Part shown: positions 30,420-38,359 of the stretch, piece after piece
Numbering within the stretch: the first letter of the stretch is position 1
How the letters are laid out: the number at the start of each line of letters is the position of its first letter
Assembly (NCBI GenBank): GCA_021812245.1
Contig: JAKAOK010000005.1
Span: 1-64,000 of the forward strand
DNA from: a bacterium
GTDB lineage: Bacteria > SZUA-79 > Acidulodesulfobacterales > Acidulodesulfobacteraceae
DNA length: 64,000 bases
Reading direction: 5' to 3'
The notes under the pieces: generated by a model
What the model was told of the DNA's origin: nothing
What the model saw: the letters and a program-made list of their open reading frames with translations, nothing else
Database searches by the model: none
Position numbers and translations under genes: made by a program

Positions 30420-30500
30420 TTCCTGCTTTCGCAGATATTCCCGTCTGCATCAAAGACATGCTTTGATAAACGCAGACGGGAATATCTGCGAAAGCAGGAA
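30420..30500. repeat. 81-bp near-perfect hairpin between surE and pcm
   Basis: TTCCTGCTTTCGCAGATATT at the left is exactly inverted at the right. An inner pair CCCGTCTGC / GCAGACGGG surrounds ATCAAAGACATGCTTTGAT. A tail AACGAAGTACAGCGAAGCTCATCCAG is shared with the MITE-A copies at 42260 and 48401. It lies between two co-oriented genes and may attenuate or stabilise the transcript. Confidence 0.85.
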
Positions 30501-30535
30501 ACGAAGTACAGCGAAGCTCATCCAGAAAAGGTATT

Positions 30536-31345
30536 TTAAATTTCATTTAAAGATAAATCGACGTTTTTTAATTTTTCTATAGCTTTATAATTCGTCATAT
30601 CGAGATGAATCGGCGTAATAGAAATAAGCCCGTTATGCACGGCTTCGTAATCGCTTCCCTCAATATCGTCGAACCTTATATTCTTGCCCCATATCCAGTA
30701 ATATTTTCTTCCCCTCGGGTCCATTTTTTCGACTACGAAGTCTTCGAAATAACGCTTGCCCTGTTTAGTAATGCGGTATTCAAAAGGATTCTTTTCTTTT
30801 TTAATTATAGTCTGTGGGATATTCACGTTTAAAAGGGTATTCTCCGAAAAACCGCTTTTATTAAAGATGGACGCAAGATTAGATACGAACATGGCCGCTT
30901 TTCTAAAAGAGGCTTCGAGGTCTTCCTCAAGCGATGCGTCTTTAGGCAGATAGCCGCCCCCTTTATTTACTACTAAAGAAACGGCGATTGATTTTATCCC
31001 CATAACTGCCCCCTCCATAGCGGCGGAAACCGTTCCCGAATAGATAACGTCGTCGCAGATATTGCCGCCGTAGTTGATTCCGGAAATAACAAGGTCTGGT
31101 TTTGTTTTTAAAATGGAGTGAACGGCGATATTGACCGCATCGGTGGGCGTGCCGTCAACCGAATATATATTCGGTTTTATCTCGTTAACCCTTAAAGGCC
31201 TGTCTATAGTCAGGGAGTGGGAGCTTGCGCTTCTTTCTCTGTCGGGAGCAACGATAACGACGTCCGCAGATTTTTTAAGCTCTTCGAATAAAATATTTAT
31301 TCCCGTCGCATAAACTCCGTCGTCGTTTGAAAGAAGAATATTCAA
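30536..31345 (-). CDS. surE: 5'-nucleotidase SurE
   Basis: Metal-dependent nucleoside-5'-monophosphate phosphatase of stationary-phase survival, 269 residues. N-terminal LLSNDDGVYATGI holds the metal-binding Asp pair. DRERSASSHSLTIDRPLRV and VISGINYGGNICDDVIYSGTVSAAMEG are diagnostic. Its start overlaps the merR stop by 4 nt. Confidence 0.96.
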   Translation of the reverse strand: MNILLSNDDGVYATGINILFEELKKSADVVIVAPDRERSASSHSLTIDRPLRVNEIKPNIYSVDGTPTDAVNIAVHSILKTKPDLVISGINYGGNICDDVIYSGTVSAAMEGAVMGIKSIAVSLVVNKGGGYLPKDASLEEDLEASFRKAAMFVSNLASIFNKSGFSENTLLNVNIPQTIIKKEKNPFEYRITKQGKRYFEDFVVEKMDPRGRKYYWIWGKNIRFDDIEGSDYEAVHNGLISITPIHLDMTNYKAIEKLKNVDLSLNEI

Positions 31346-31704
31346 TTTTGTTTCCCTGTTTTTCTTGACGACAAAAGGGATTTAATGGAGTTAAGCTCGT
31401 CTTTGACGCCTTTCAGCAGCGATGAACCGCCGCTTTCGGACGCATTTGAATTATTTGACCTTATAGCTTTTTTTGCCCCTTCTATCGTAAATTTTTTATC
31501 GTATAAATAATCTTTTACAAGCAGCAGCTTTTCGATGTCCGACTTGGAATAAAGCCTATGGCTGCTTTTAGACTTATAAGGCCTTAAAAAAGAAAATTCG
31601 GTTTCCCAATATCTGATGACGTAAGGTTCTACGCCGATTTTCTTAGCGGCTTCGCCGATTTTATAATAATATTTTTCATTTATCTCGTCTGCCTTCGGTT
31701 CCAT
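31342..31704 (-). CDS. MerR-family regulator
   Basis: 120 residues. The winged helix-turn-helix has YYKIGEAAKKIGVEPYVIRYWETEF and SHRLYSKSDIEKLLLVKDYLYD, then a short helical tail. It has no metal-binding Cys, so it is not a metal sensor. The ihfA-merR-surE order recurs in deltaproteobacteria. It overlaps ihfA by 29 nt and surE by 4 nt, indicating tight coupling. Confidence 0.9.
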   Translation of the reverse strand: MEPKADEINEKYYYKIGEAAKKIGVEPYVIRYWETEFSFLRPYKSKSSHRLYSKSDIEKLLLVKDYLYDKKFTIEGAKKAIRSNNSNASESGGSSLLKGVKDELNSIKSLLSSRKTGKQN

Positions 31705-31993
31705 TTTTATATTTTTTATTTATTTCCGATTTAAAAACAACGGAAGGCTTGAATTTTACGACCTTTCTTTCGCTTATAATAATGGCTTCTCCCGTCTGAG
31801 GATTTCTTCCTTTTCTCGCTTTCTTTTCTTTAACGGTAAAATTTCCGAAACCGTTAAACTTTATGGTTCCCGCCTCTTCGGCTTCCGCTTTTATAAGGTC
31901 GAAAAAAGAGGCGACGTAAGCCATAGATTCGGCGGTAGATAGTCCGACTTTGGAGCGGACTTTAGCCGCTAAATCTGCTCTTGTTAACGCCAT
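31676..31993 (-). CDS. ihfA: Integration host factor alpha-like/HU-family protein
   Basis: 105 residues, DNA-bending histone-like protein. MALTRADLAAKVRSKVGLS, the beta arm region KEKKARKGRNPQTGEAIIIS and the final VKFKPS match IHF/HU. Synteny with merR favours IHF alpha over HU. It is the first gene of the surE-pcm-rpoS run. Confidence 0.92.
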   Translation of the reverse strand: MALTRADLAAKVRSKVGLSTAESMAYVASFFDLIKAEAEEAGTIKFNGFGNFTVKEKKARKGRNPQTGEAIIISERKVVKFKPSVVFKSEINKKYKNGTEGRRDK

Positions 31994-32078
31994 AATTTAT
32001 AAAACTCCATGATATAAGATAATATTATGAACCGCCCGTCAGGCTGACATTAATTTTTAATTTAGATTTAGGCGGAAA

Positions 32079-32272
32079 CCCAAATACCGATTTAGAAAGT
32101 ATTTAATAAATTCCAATATTCCGTCATTGCGAGAACCAGTCATTGCGAGCGTAGCGAAACAATCTAAAGCGAGATTGTTTCGCTACGCTCGCAATGACGG
32201 AATAGTGCGCTCACAATGACGTTATTAAGTAATTCAGGTAATTCATATATAAAAATTCCCAAATCGGGATTT
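32079..32272. repeat. MITE-A copy abutting rplT stop codon
   Basis: Left end CCCAAATACCGATTTAG, right end CCAAATCGGGATTTA. Inside is a hairpin of TGCGAGCGTAGCGAAAC and its inverse around TAAAGCGAGA, as in 5893-6074. The right end overlaps the rplT TAA, so the element lies exactly at the gene's end. Confidence 0.8.
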
Positions 32273-32621
32273 ATGCCGCGAGGGCTTCCTTGACGATGCC
32301 CGAAAAAGCGGCAGAATCGGAAAGAGCTATTTCCGATAAAACCTTCCGGTTTAAGCCGATTCCCTTCTTGTTTAGCGCATCCATAAATTTGGAATAGGAA
32401 ATGCCGTTTTCTCTGCATGCGGCGTTAATTCTCACAATCCACATACCCCTGAACTCTCTTTTTTTGACTTTTCTATCTCTGTAAGCATAATTAAGTCCTT
32501 TATTGACGGCTTCCTGCGCCGACTTGAAGAGCCTGCTTCTTGCGCCGTAATATCCTTTCGCCGCTTTCAACACTCTCTTATGTCTTTTTTTGGTTAAAAT
32601 ACCTCTTTTTACCCTTGGCAT
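32271..32621 (-). CDS. rplT: 50S ribosomal protein L20
   Basis: 116 residues. PRVKRGILTKKRHKRVLKAAKGYYGARSRL and the FMDALNKKGIGLNRKVLSEIA C-terminal region are canonical. It is the last gene of the infC-rpmI-rplT operon. Its stop codon TAA is part of the abutting MITE-A terminus (GCATAAATCCCGATT). Confidence 0.97.
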   Translation of the reverse strand: MPRVKRGILTKKRHKRVLKAAKGYYGARSRLFKSAQEAVNKGLNYAYRDRKVKKREFRGMWIVRINAACRENGISYSKFMDALNKKGIGLNRKVLSEIALSDSAAFSGIVKEALAA

Positions 32622-32667
32622 TATCTTTGCTCCTTATTATCTAAATATTTTTTTTATATATACCATA

Positions 32668-32871
32668 TTATAAATACGGAATAAGCTTTTTTACGTTTAG
32701 CGAATCTACCGAATTAACTACGGAGGATTTTTTCAGCCTGTTCTTTCTGCCGCGTTTTTTTGAAGTTAATATATGGCTTTTATTGGCTTTATGATGAACG
32801 ACAAGTCCGTTTGCCGTAACTTTAAATCTTTTTTTCGCTCCTTTTTTAGTCTTTATTTTTATCTTTGCCAT
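32668..32871 (-). CDS. rpmI: 50S ribosomal protein L35
   Basis: 67 residues, basic: KTKKGAKKRFKVTANG and HILTSKKRGRKNRLKKSS are typical. It sits between infC and rplT as in most bacteria. Confidence 0.97.
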   Translation of the reverse strand: MAKIKIKTKKGAKKRFKVTANGLVVHHKANKSHILTSKKRGRKNRLKKSSVVNSVDSLNVKKLIPYL

Positions 32872-32906
32872 TTTTACTCCTTTTATTTATATATCTTAAT
32901 TTTACT

Positions 32907-33509
32907 TTATATTTTTTCAGCGGTACACTCTTCAGCTTTAACCGCTCCTTTGGATTTTTCTTTTCCGGCGTCCTTCTCCGCCGGTTTTTTCGTCTTTACC
33001 GGAACTAAGACCGTACTGAATGTTCTTTTTACGTCGGGCTTAATAGGAAACTCGGGAATGCCGAATTCTTTAACGTCTTCGATGACTCTTAATATTACTT
33101 TAATGCCGAGTTCCGTATGCGCAAGCTCCCTGCCTTTAAACGTAACGGTCAATTTTACTTTATTGCCGTCTTTAAGGAAAGAAATCGCATTTTTTAATTT
33201 AAATTGATAGTCGTGTTCGTCGGTGTTGGGTCTGAATTTGACTTCTTTTATGTGTATTACGACCTGTTTTTTCTTTGCTTCCTGAGCTTTCTTGTTCTGC
33301 TCGTATTTAAATTTACCGAAATCCATTATCCTGCAAACCGGCGGTTTTGCATCTTCCGAAACTTCCACCAGGTCTAAAAATTTTTCCTTCGCAAGTTTAA
33401 TAGCTTCGTATAAAGGCATTATGCCCGCCTGTTTCCCTTCTTCGTCGATAACCCTGACTTCTTTCGCCCTGATATTTTCGTTTATATATGTTTTGTTATT
33501 CTTTTGTAT
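32907..33509 (-). CDS. infC: Translation initiation factor IF-3
   Basis: The track's ATG at 33419 truncates the protein by 30 residues. Upstream in the same frame is [20 protein letters not shown], the universal IF-3 N-terminus. There is no ATG, GTG or TTG at its head. The best start is ATA at 33509, 5 nt after GGAGAGG. Rare start codons (AUU in E. coli) are a known feature of infC, through which IF-3 limits its own translation. The full protein is about 200 residues and includes [20 protein letters not shown] and the C-terminal [11 protein letters not shown] tail. Confidence 0.9.
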   Translation of the reverse strand: MQKNNKTYINENIRAKEVRVIDEEGKQAGIMPLYEAIKLAKEKFLDLVEVSEDAKPPVCRIMDFGKFKYEQNKKAQEAKKKQVVIHIKEVKFRPNTDEHDYQFKLKNAISFLKDGNKVKLTVTFKGRELAHTELGIKVILRVIEDVKEFGIPEFPIKPDVKRTFSTVLVPVKTKKPAEKDAGKEKSKGAVKAEECTAEKI

Positions 33510-33552
33510 ATTAACCTCTCCTTTATTTTTATATTTTTTTATTTAGCATTAA

Positions 33553-33581
33553 ATTATTACATAATTTGCAACGGGTGTCAA
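33553..33581 (-). promoter_or_regulatory. Promoter of infC-rpmI-rplT
   Basis: Minus strand TTGACA (33576-33581), 16-17 bp spacer, TAATAA or AATAAT (33553-33559). It overlaps the bamD stop codon, so the ribosomal operon starts independently of bamD. Confidence 0.6.
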
Positions 33582-34327
33582 CTTGAAAAATAGGAAGGAT
33601 ATTTTGTTTTAAGGATACCCATATAATGGGCTTCCATTTTTTTATTGCCGGTATTTTTGTAACAGACGGCAAGATAATAAAGAGTCTTTGGGATAACCGG
33701 CACGTTTTTGGAACCGTACTGGCTCAAAACGGTTTTAAACATATATATAGCGGGTTTCCAAAGACTTGCGTTGTAATAATACAGCCCCGTGAAAAAAGTG
33801 TTTTCCGACAATTTTATATCTATGAACCTTATATACTTAAACGCTTTTTTTGAATATTTAGAATAAGGGTACTTGGATATAAGTTTCTCGAACGTCGTCT
33901 TCGCGCTTCTCAGGGGACTCTGGCTTCTTCCGACCGCCTCTTTTCTTTTGTAAAAAGACATCGCTTCGTAAAACATGGCAAAAGGAGCATATTTAGAGCG
34001 GGGGTGCAAGTGGATGAAGTCTAAATAAGCGCCCTGTGCCTCGATATATTTGCCTTCAAGATAATATGCGTCTCCGAGTTTCAGTTCCGCTTTCTTAGTA
34101 TTGCGGTATGAAGGATAATTTTCGATAAGCGCCCTAAAATTTTTGGCAGCTCCGCTATAATTCTTGTTTTGCGAATCATGCAGGGCTTTTTGATAATAAA
34201 CGTCCGGCGGCAGTATGTTTTTCTTGACGTTTTTGCCGCAGCCGGAAAGCATAACGGAAAAAGCCGATGTTATAGCTGCTGCGGTTAAAAATAAAATTAA
34301 ACTGCTGTTTCTTTTTGTCTTATTCAT
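33578..34327 (-). CDS. bamD: Outer-membrane assembly lipoprotein BamD
   Basis: 249 residues. The lipoprotein signal ends in VMLSGC (lipobox). TPR-like repeats follow (YYQKALHDSQNKNYSGAAKNF, AELKLGDAYYLEGKYIEAQ, ALKTLYY-like motifs near the end). It is a subunit of the BAM complex that folds outer-membrane beta-barrels. It shares orientation with the LolB-like lipoprotein and alaS upstream. Confidence 0.88.
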   Translation of the reverse strand: MNKTKRNSSLILFLTAAAITSAFSVMLSGCGKNVKKNILPPDVYYQKALHDSQNKNYSGAAKNFRALIENYPSYRNTKKAELKLGDAYYLEGKYIEAQGAYLDFIHLHPRSKYAPFAMFYEAMSFYKRKEAVGRSQSPLRSAKTTFEKLISKYPYSKYSKKAFKYIRFIDIKLSENTFFTGLYYYNASLWKPAIYMFKTVLSQYGSKNVPVIPKTLYYLAVCYKNTGNKKMEAHYMGILKTKYPSYFSS

Positions 34328-34339
34328 ATTTACTTATGA

Positions 34340-34366
34340 GGGGGACAGATTTAAAATCTGTCCCCG
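34340..34366. repeat. C-type palindrome between bamD and LolB-like gene
   Basis: GGGGGACAGATTT and AAATCTGTCCCC form a perfect hairpin. It is an intergenic example of the element that is translated inside the GT39 and kinase genes. Confidence 0.85.
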
Positions 34367-34370
34367 ATAA

Positions 34371-35153
34371 TTATTGAATTATTTTACTTCCCTTAGAAAG
34401 CACGACTTTTATTTTAACATTATATAAATAATCGTCAACATATATTTTCAACGGCACCATGCTTCCGCCTTTTAACATATAGTCTTTGAAGCGGACGGTT
34501 TCGGTAGTTTTTTTATGCGCGACCGCCGTTATTTTGCGGATAAGATAGTTTTTGCCGACGCAGATATAATAGCTGTCCGCCGTTTTATCGGAGAGCGGGC
34601 GGTAGTCGAAGAAAAAACCTCTGTTCGTATTATAAAACAAGTCCGCTTTTTTAATTTTATCTAAACTGTCCATATTTAAGAATATTTTAAAAACCCCTAA
34701 TAATCTCTGGTACGTTAACATCTTCCCTTTATATTTTTTATCGAAGTCTATGGATTCAAGCCTGCCGTGTTTCGGGTCTGAAAAAACGGCCATATTTCCG
34801 GCTTTAGATATTTTTGCATAAAAAAGCACGTTCCCGTACATATCGAGAATAGTAAACTGCATATATTTTCCGCCGACGTACTTATAAAGCCCCGCCTGCT
34901 CGAAAGAGAAATGGGCGCTTCCGGCGGATATTTCAAGTCTTCCCGACAACCCTTTGAACCGTCCATAATTTTTATAGAGTCCGGCTAAAACTTCGCTTCT
35001 GCTTTTATAATGCGATACGGCGGCTTTGCCTGAGGGTAGGGAAGCCGTCTTAACGTAAGACGCGCATCCGCTCAAACCTAAGGATATAAATAATGCTGAT
35101 ATAAAAAATACGGATATTAACGGCGTTAAACGTCTAAACTTAAGCTTTTGCAA
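34371..35153 (-). CDS. LolB-like outer-membrane lipoprotein
   Basis: 260 residues. The signal peptide with lipobox GLSGC is followed by a region of beta strands (GRLEISAGSAHFSFEQAGLYKYV, MQFTILDMYGNVLFYAKIS) that resembles the LolA/LolB or DUF4292 fold. It may receive lipoproteins at the outer membrane. LolB identity is inferred from fold-like pattern and context with bamD, not from a decisive motif. Its start overlaps the alaS end by 14 nt. Confidence 0.6.
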   Translation of the reverse strand: MQKLKFRRLTPLISVFFISALFISLGLSGCASYVKTASLPSGKAAVSHYKSRSEVLAGLYKNYGRFKGLSGRLEISAGSAHFSFEQAGLYKYVGGKYMQFTILDMYGNVLFYAKISKAGNMAVFSDPKHGRLESIDFDKKYKGKMLTYQRLLGVFKIFLNMDSLDKIKKADLFYNTNRGFFFDYRPLSDKTADSYYICVGKNYLIRKITAVAHKKTTETVRFKDYMLKGGSMVPLKIYVDDYLYNVKIKVVLSKGSKIIQ

Positions 35154-37833
35154 CCAAGCCCTCCGCCATTATATTTTCGACGATATTTTCTATATCGCCG
35201 AATTTTGAAACTTCTATGCCGCCGCCCTGCGAAAAGTCTTTTTTGCCGCCTCCTTTTCCGCCGACTTCCGCATTTATAAGTTTTATTATTTTAGAAGCGT
35301 CGGCGTTCCCTTCGGCAGAAACTATATAGACTAATTTTTCGTCGTTAAGGTTAGAAACGAAAATAACGGCGCTGTCTCCGGAAGGAAAATCGTTCCTTGA
35401 TTTAAGTGCATTAATAAGGTCTTTCAGCTCTTCGCCCGAAATGTTTTTAAATTTGGATATTAAATATTTAATGCCTCCCGTTTCGGCGGTTTTAAACGAT
35501 TCGATAAGACGTCCGGCTTCAAAATTATTTAATTTTAATTTAAGCTCTTCGTTGGCTTTTTCCAAAAATTCGTAATCGTAGAACAGTTTGATTATTTTAT
35601 TATATACGTCCGCTCTGGAGGAATTTAGTAGCTTAGCTATGTTAGTTATGTTGTCTTCCTCGACGTATAAATAGTTCAGATAATTCAAACCGGTTACGGC
35701 TTCGATTCGCCTGATGCCCGAAGCTATCGAAGATTCTCCCAAAATTTTAAAGAATCCTATCTCCCCCGTTCTCGAAACATGGGTTCCCCCGCAAAATTCT
35801 TTTGAAACGCCGCCCATAGACACTACCCTGACTTTTTCTTCGTATTTATCGTCGAAAAAGTGAAGCGCTCCCAAATTTAAAGCGGTTTTTACGTCGAGTT
35901 CTTCGACTTTGACATCCATATCCGCAAAAATATATTCGTTGACCGAAGTTTCTATGTTTCGGATTTCATCGTCCGTAAGCGGTTTTCCATATGAGAAATC
36001 AAACCTGAGCCTTTCCGAATCCACATAGGAACCCTGCTGTGAAACATGGCTTCCGAGAATTTTCCTCAGCGAAGCCTGTAAAAGGTGGACGGCACTGTGG
36101 TTGGAGGCGGTTTTATCTCTGGTTTCTTTATCTACCGAAAATTTTGCTTCTGCCGGAAAAACAGGGGCGGACTGTATAGATTCGGATACCGCCGCGCCGC
36201 CTGTAAAAATTCTTCCGTAATGCAGTATTATGCCGTTTTTGGTTTTGTAGGCGCCGGATACCAATGCCGAAAACGAACGGTTTCCGTCAGTCCATTTTAT
36301 ATCGCCCTTATCGCCGGTCTGTCCGCCGCCTTCAGGATAAAACGGGGTTGAATCGGCCGCAATATAATAAAAACCGCCGTCCTCTATCGTCGGGGCAGGT
36401 TCTCCGTTTTCGCCGAATATGCCGGTAATATTTGCGGCGGTTTCAATATTTGCGTATCCCATAAAATTTGTTTTGGGAATTCCGGATATTATGTCGGGAA
36501 TACCCTGCTTTTCCTTTTTTTGCTTTGAACCTTTTTTCTGAATATCCATTAATTTGCCGAATGTTTTTAAATCGATGGATAAACCGTTTTCTCCCGCTAT
36601 ATCTATTGCAATATCTACCGGAAACCCCTTTTCGTCGTATAGTTTAAATATAAAATCGCCGGGCACCGTTTTTTCTTTTTTATTTTTCAATTCCGAAATT
36701 TTTTCGTCCAATAGCTTAATACCCTGTCCTACGGTATCGGTAAACTTATCGTACTCTTCAGAAATTATTTTCTCGAAAACGGCCAGACCGTCCCTGACCT
36801 CAGGATAAAACCCGCCCATAACGATTACTGCGGTATTGCCGAGATAAATTAAGTTTTCAAGTCCGATATTAAGTTTTAAAGCATACCTTATCAGCCTCCT
36901 TAAAATCCTTCTGAATACATATCCTCTGCCCTCGTTTGAAGGAAACACCGATTCCGCGGATAAAAAAACGGATGTCCTTATATGGTCGCTTATGACTCTA
37001 GCGGCGGTATCGTAGGCTTCGTCGCCGCTGTTGTAGCGCCTGCCGGCGATAGCGTCTATTTCGTTTATGTAAGGAATAAAAACGTCGGTATCGTAGTTGG
37101 ATTTAACTTTCTGCAAAACCCTTAATATTCTTTCGAGCCCCATACCGGTATCTATAGACGGCTTTGGAAGTTTTGAAACGGCGCCTGCGTGGTTTTTGTT
37201 AAATTCCATAAAAACAAGATTCCATATTTCCAAATATCTTCCGCAGTCGCAGTTTATATCGCAGCCTTTATGACCCGTCTCCGAATATCCGGTATCGAAA
37301 AATATCTCGCTCGAATAGCCGCAGGGGCCGGTTTCTCCCATCTGCCAAAAATTTGTTTCGTCGCCGAGTTTAAAAATCTTTTTTTCGTCGAAGCCGACAA
37401 CGTCTTTCCATATGGAATAACCTTCGTCGTCCTTAGCGTTCACGGTAACGTATATTTTATCCATATCTATTTCGATAACGTCTTTTAAAAATTCGTACGC
37501 TAACAGAACGGCTTCCTTTTTGAAATAGTCGCCGAACGAAAAATTTCCGAGCATTTCAAAGAACGTATGGTGGCGCGATGTTTTCCCTACGTTTTCTAGG
37601 TCGTTATGTTTGCCTCCGGCTCTCATGCATTTCTGAACGGTTACCGCACGGGGCATAGGGGCGGGGGCGGCTCCGGTAAAATAGTCTTTAAACTGAACCA
37701 TTCCGGCATTGGTAAACATAATGGAATCGTCGCCTGCCGGAATTAAAGACGAGCCCTGAACTAATATATGTCCTTTTTCCGTAAAAAATTTAATAAATAT
37801 TTCTCTTAATTCGTTTGATAATAAATTTTTCAT
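35140..37833 (-). CDS. alaS: Alanyl-tRNA synthetase
   Basis: 897 residues, full length. Class II catalytic core (FEMLGNFSFGDYFKKEA, GMGLERI), then the editing domain with Zn ligands SNHSAVHLL and CGGTHVSRTGEIG. The C-terminal oligomerisation domain has the glycine-rich GGKGGGKKDFSQGG. All expected parts are present. It is 4 nt after recX. Confidence 0.97.
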   Translation of the reverse strand: MKNLLSNELREIFIKFFTEKGHILVQGSSLIPAGDDSIMFTNAGMVQFKDYFTGAAPAPMPRAVTVQKCMRAGGKHNDLENVGKTSRHHTFFEMLGNFSFGDYFKKEAVLLAYEFLKDVIEIDMDKIYVTVNAKDDEGYSIWKDVVGFDEKKIFKLGDETNFWQMGETGPCGYSSEIFFDTGYSETGHKGCDINCDCGRYLEIWNLVFMEFNKNHAGAVSKLPKPSIDTGMGLERILRVLQKVKSNYDTDVFIPYINEIDAIAGRRYNSGDEAYDTAARVISDHIRTSVFLSAESVFPSNEGRGYVFRRILRRLIRYALKLNIGLENLIYLGNTAVIVMGGFYPEVRDGLAVFEKIISEEYDKFTDTVGQGIKLLDEKISELKNKKEKTVPGDFIFKLYDEKGFPVDIAIDIAGENGLSIDLKTFGKLMDIQKKGSKQKKEKQGIPDIISGIPKTNFMGYANIETAANITGIFGENGEPAPTIEDGGFYYIAADSTPFYPEGGGQTGDKGDIKWTDGNRSFSALVSGAYKTKNGIILHYGRIFTGGAAVSESIQSAPVFPAEAKFSVDKETRDKTASNHSAVHLLQASLRKILGSHVSQQGSYVDSERLRFDFSYGKPLTDDEIRNIETSVNEYIFADMDVKVEELDVKTALNLGALHFFDDKYEEKVRVVSMGGVSKEFCGGTHVSRTGEIGFFKILGESSIASGIRRIEAVTGLNYLNYLYVEEDNITNIAKLLNSSRADVYNKIIKLFYDYEFLEKANEELKLKLNNFEAGRLIESFKTAETGGIKYLISKFKNISGEELKDLINALKSRNDFPSGDSAVIFVSNLNDEKLVYIVSAEGNADASKIIKLINAEVGGKGGGKKDFSQGGGIEVSKFGDIENIVENIMAEGLVAKA

Positions 37834-37837
37834 ATAT

Positions 37838-38332
37838 TCAAATTTTATTTAATATATCTTCGATTATTCCGGAAGAAAAACCCCTGCTCTGTAAAAAATC
37901 ATATAGTTTTTTTTTAAATATCAGCTCGTTTTCCCTGTATTTTATCAGCGATACTTTCTTTTTGTCCATAGCTTTAAGCGCCGCAACCCGTTCCTCGTCC
38001 TCGGCATAGAACTTTTCCATAAGTTCGTCTATAATGCTCTTATTGACCCCTTTTTTGTATAATTCGTAACTTAATTTTATCCTTCCGATGAGTCTTCGTT
38101 TACCGTTTTCTATAAGTCGTCCGGCAAACGCCTCATCGTTTAAATATCCGTATTCTTTTAATTTTTTAACCGCCCTGCCGGTATCCTCGGTCGAAAATCC
38201 TTTTTTTATAAGCTTTTCGGCAATCTGTTTTTCGGAAAAAGGTCTTGCGGAAATAAGCCGGAGCGAATAATCCTGCGCCGTTCCAATGGCTTTAGACTTT
38301 CTTTTAGAAATATTTTCCTGCGATACTTTCAA
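37838..38332 (-). CDS. recX: Regulatory protein RecX
   Basis: 164 residues, small helical inhibitor of RecA filaments. RPFSEKQIAEKLIKKGF, LKEYGYLNDEAFAGRLIENG and a C-terminal LQSRGFSSGIIEDIL follow the three-repeat RecX pattern. It lies with recA but separated from it by pilT. Confidence 0.9.
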   Translation of the reverse strand: MKVSQENISKRKSKAIGTAQDYSLRLISARPFSEKQIAEKLIKKGFSTEDTGRAVKKLKEYGYLNDEAFAGRLIENGKRRLIGRIKLSYELYKKGVNKSIIDELMEKFYAEDEERVAALKAMDKKKVSLIKYRENELIFKKKLYDFLQSRGFSSGIIEDILNKI

Positions 38333-38359
38333 ATTAAGCGCTCCGCCCGGGTTAACCTT

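Noticed and set aside
32164-32418. 84-residue minus-strand ORF ending FRHCERSETISL
   Set aside because: An alternative frame of rplT that runs into the MITE-A repeat; the end is translated repeat.
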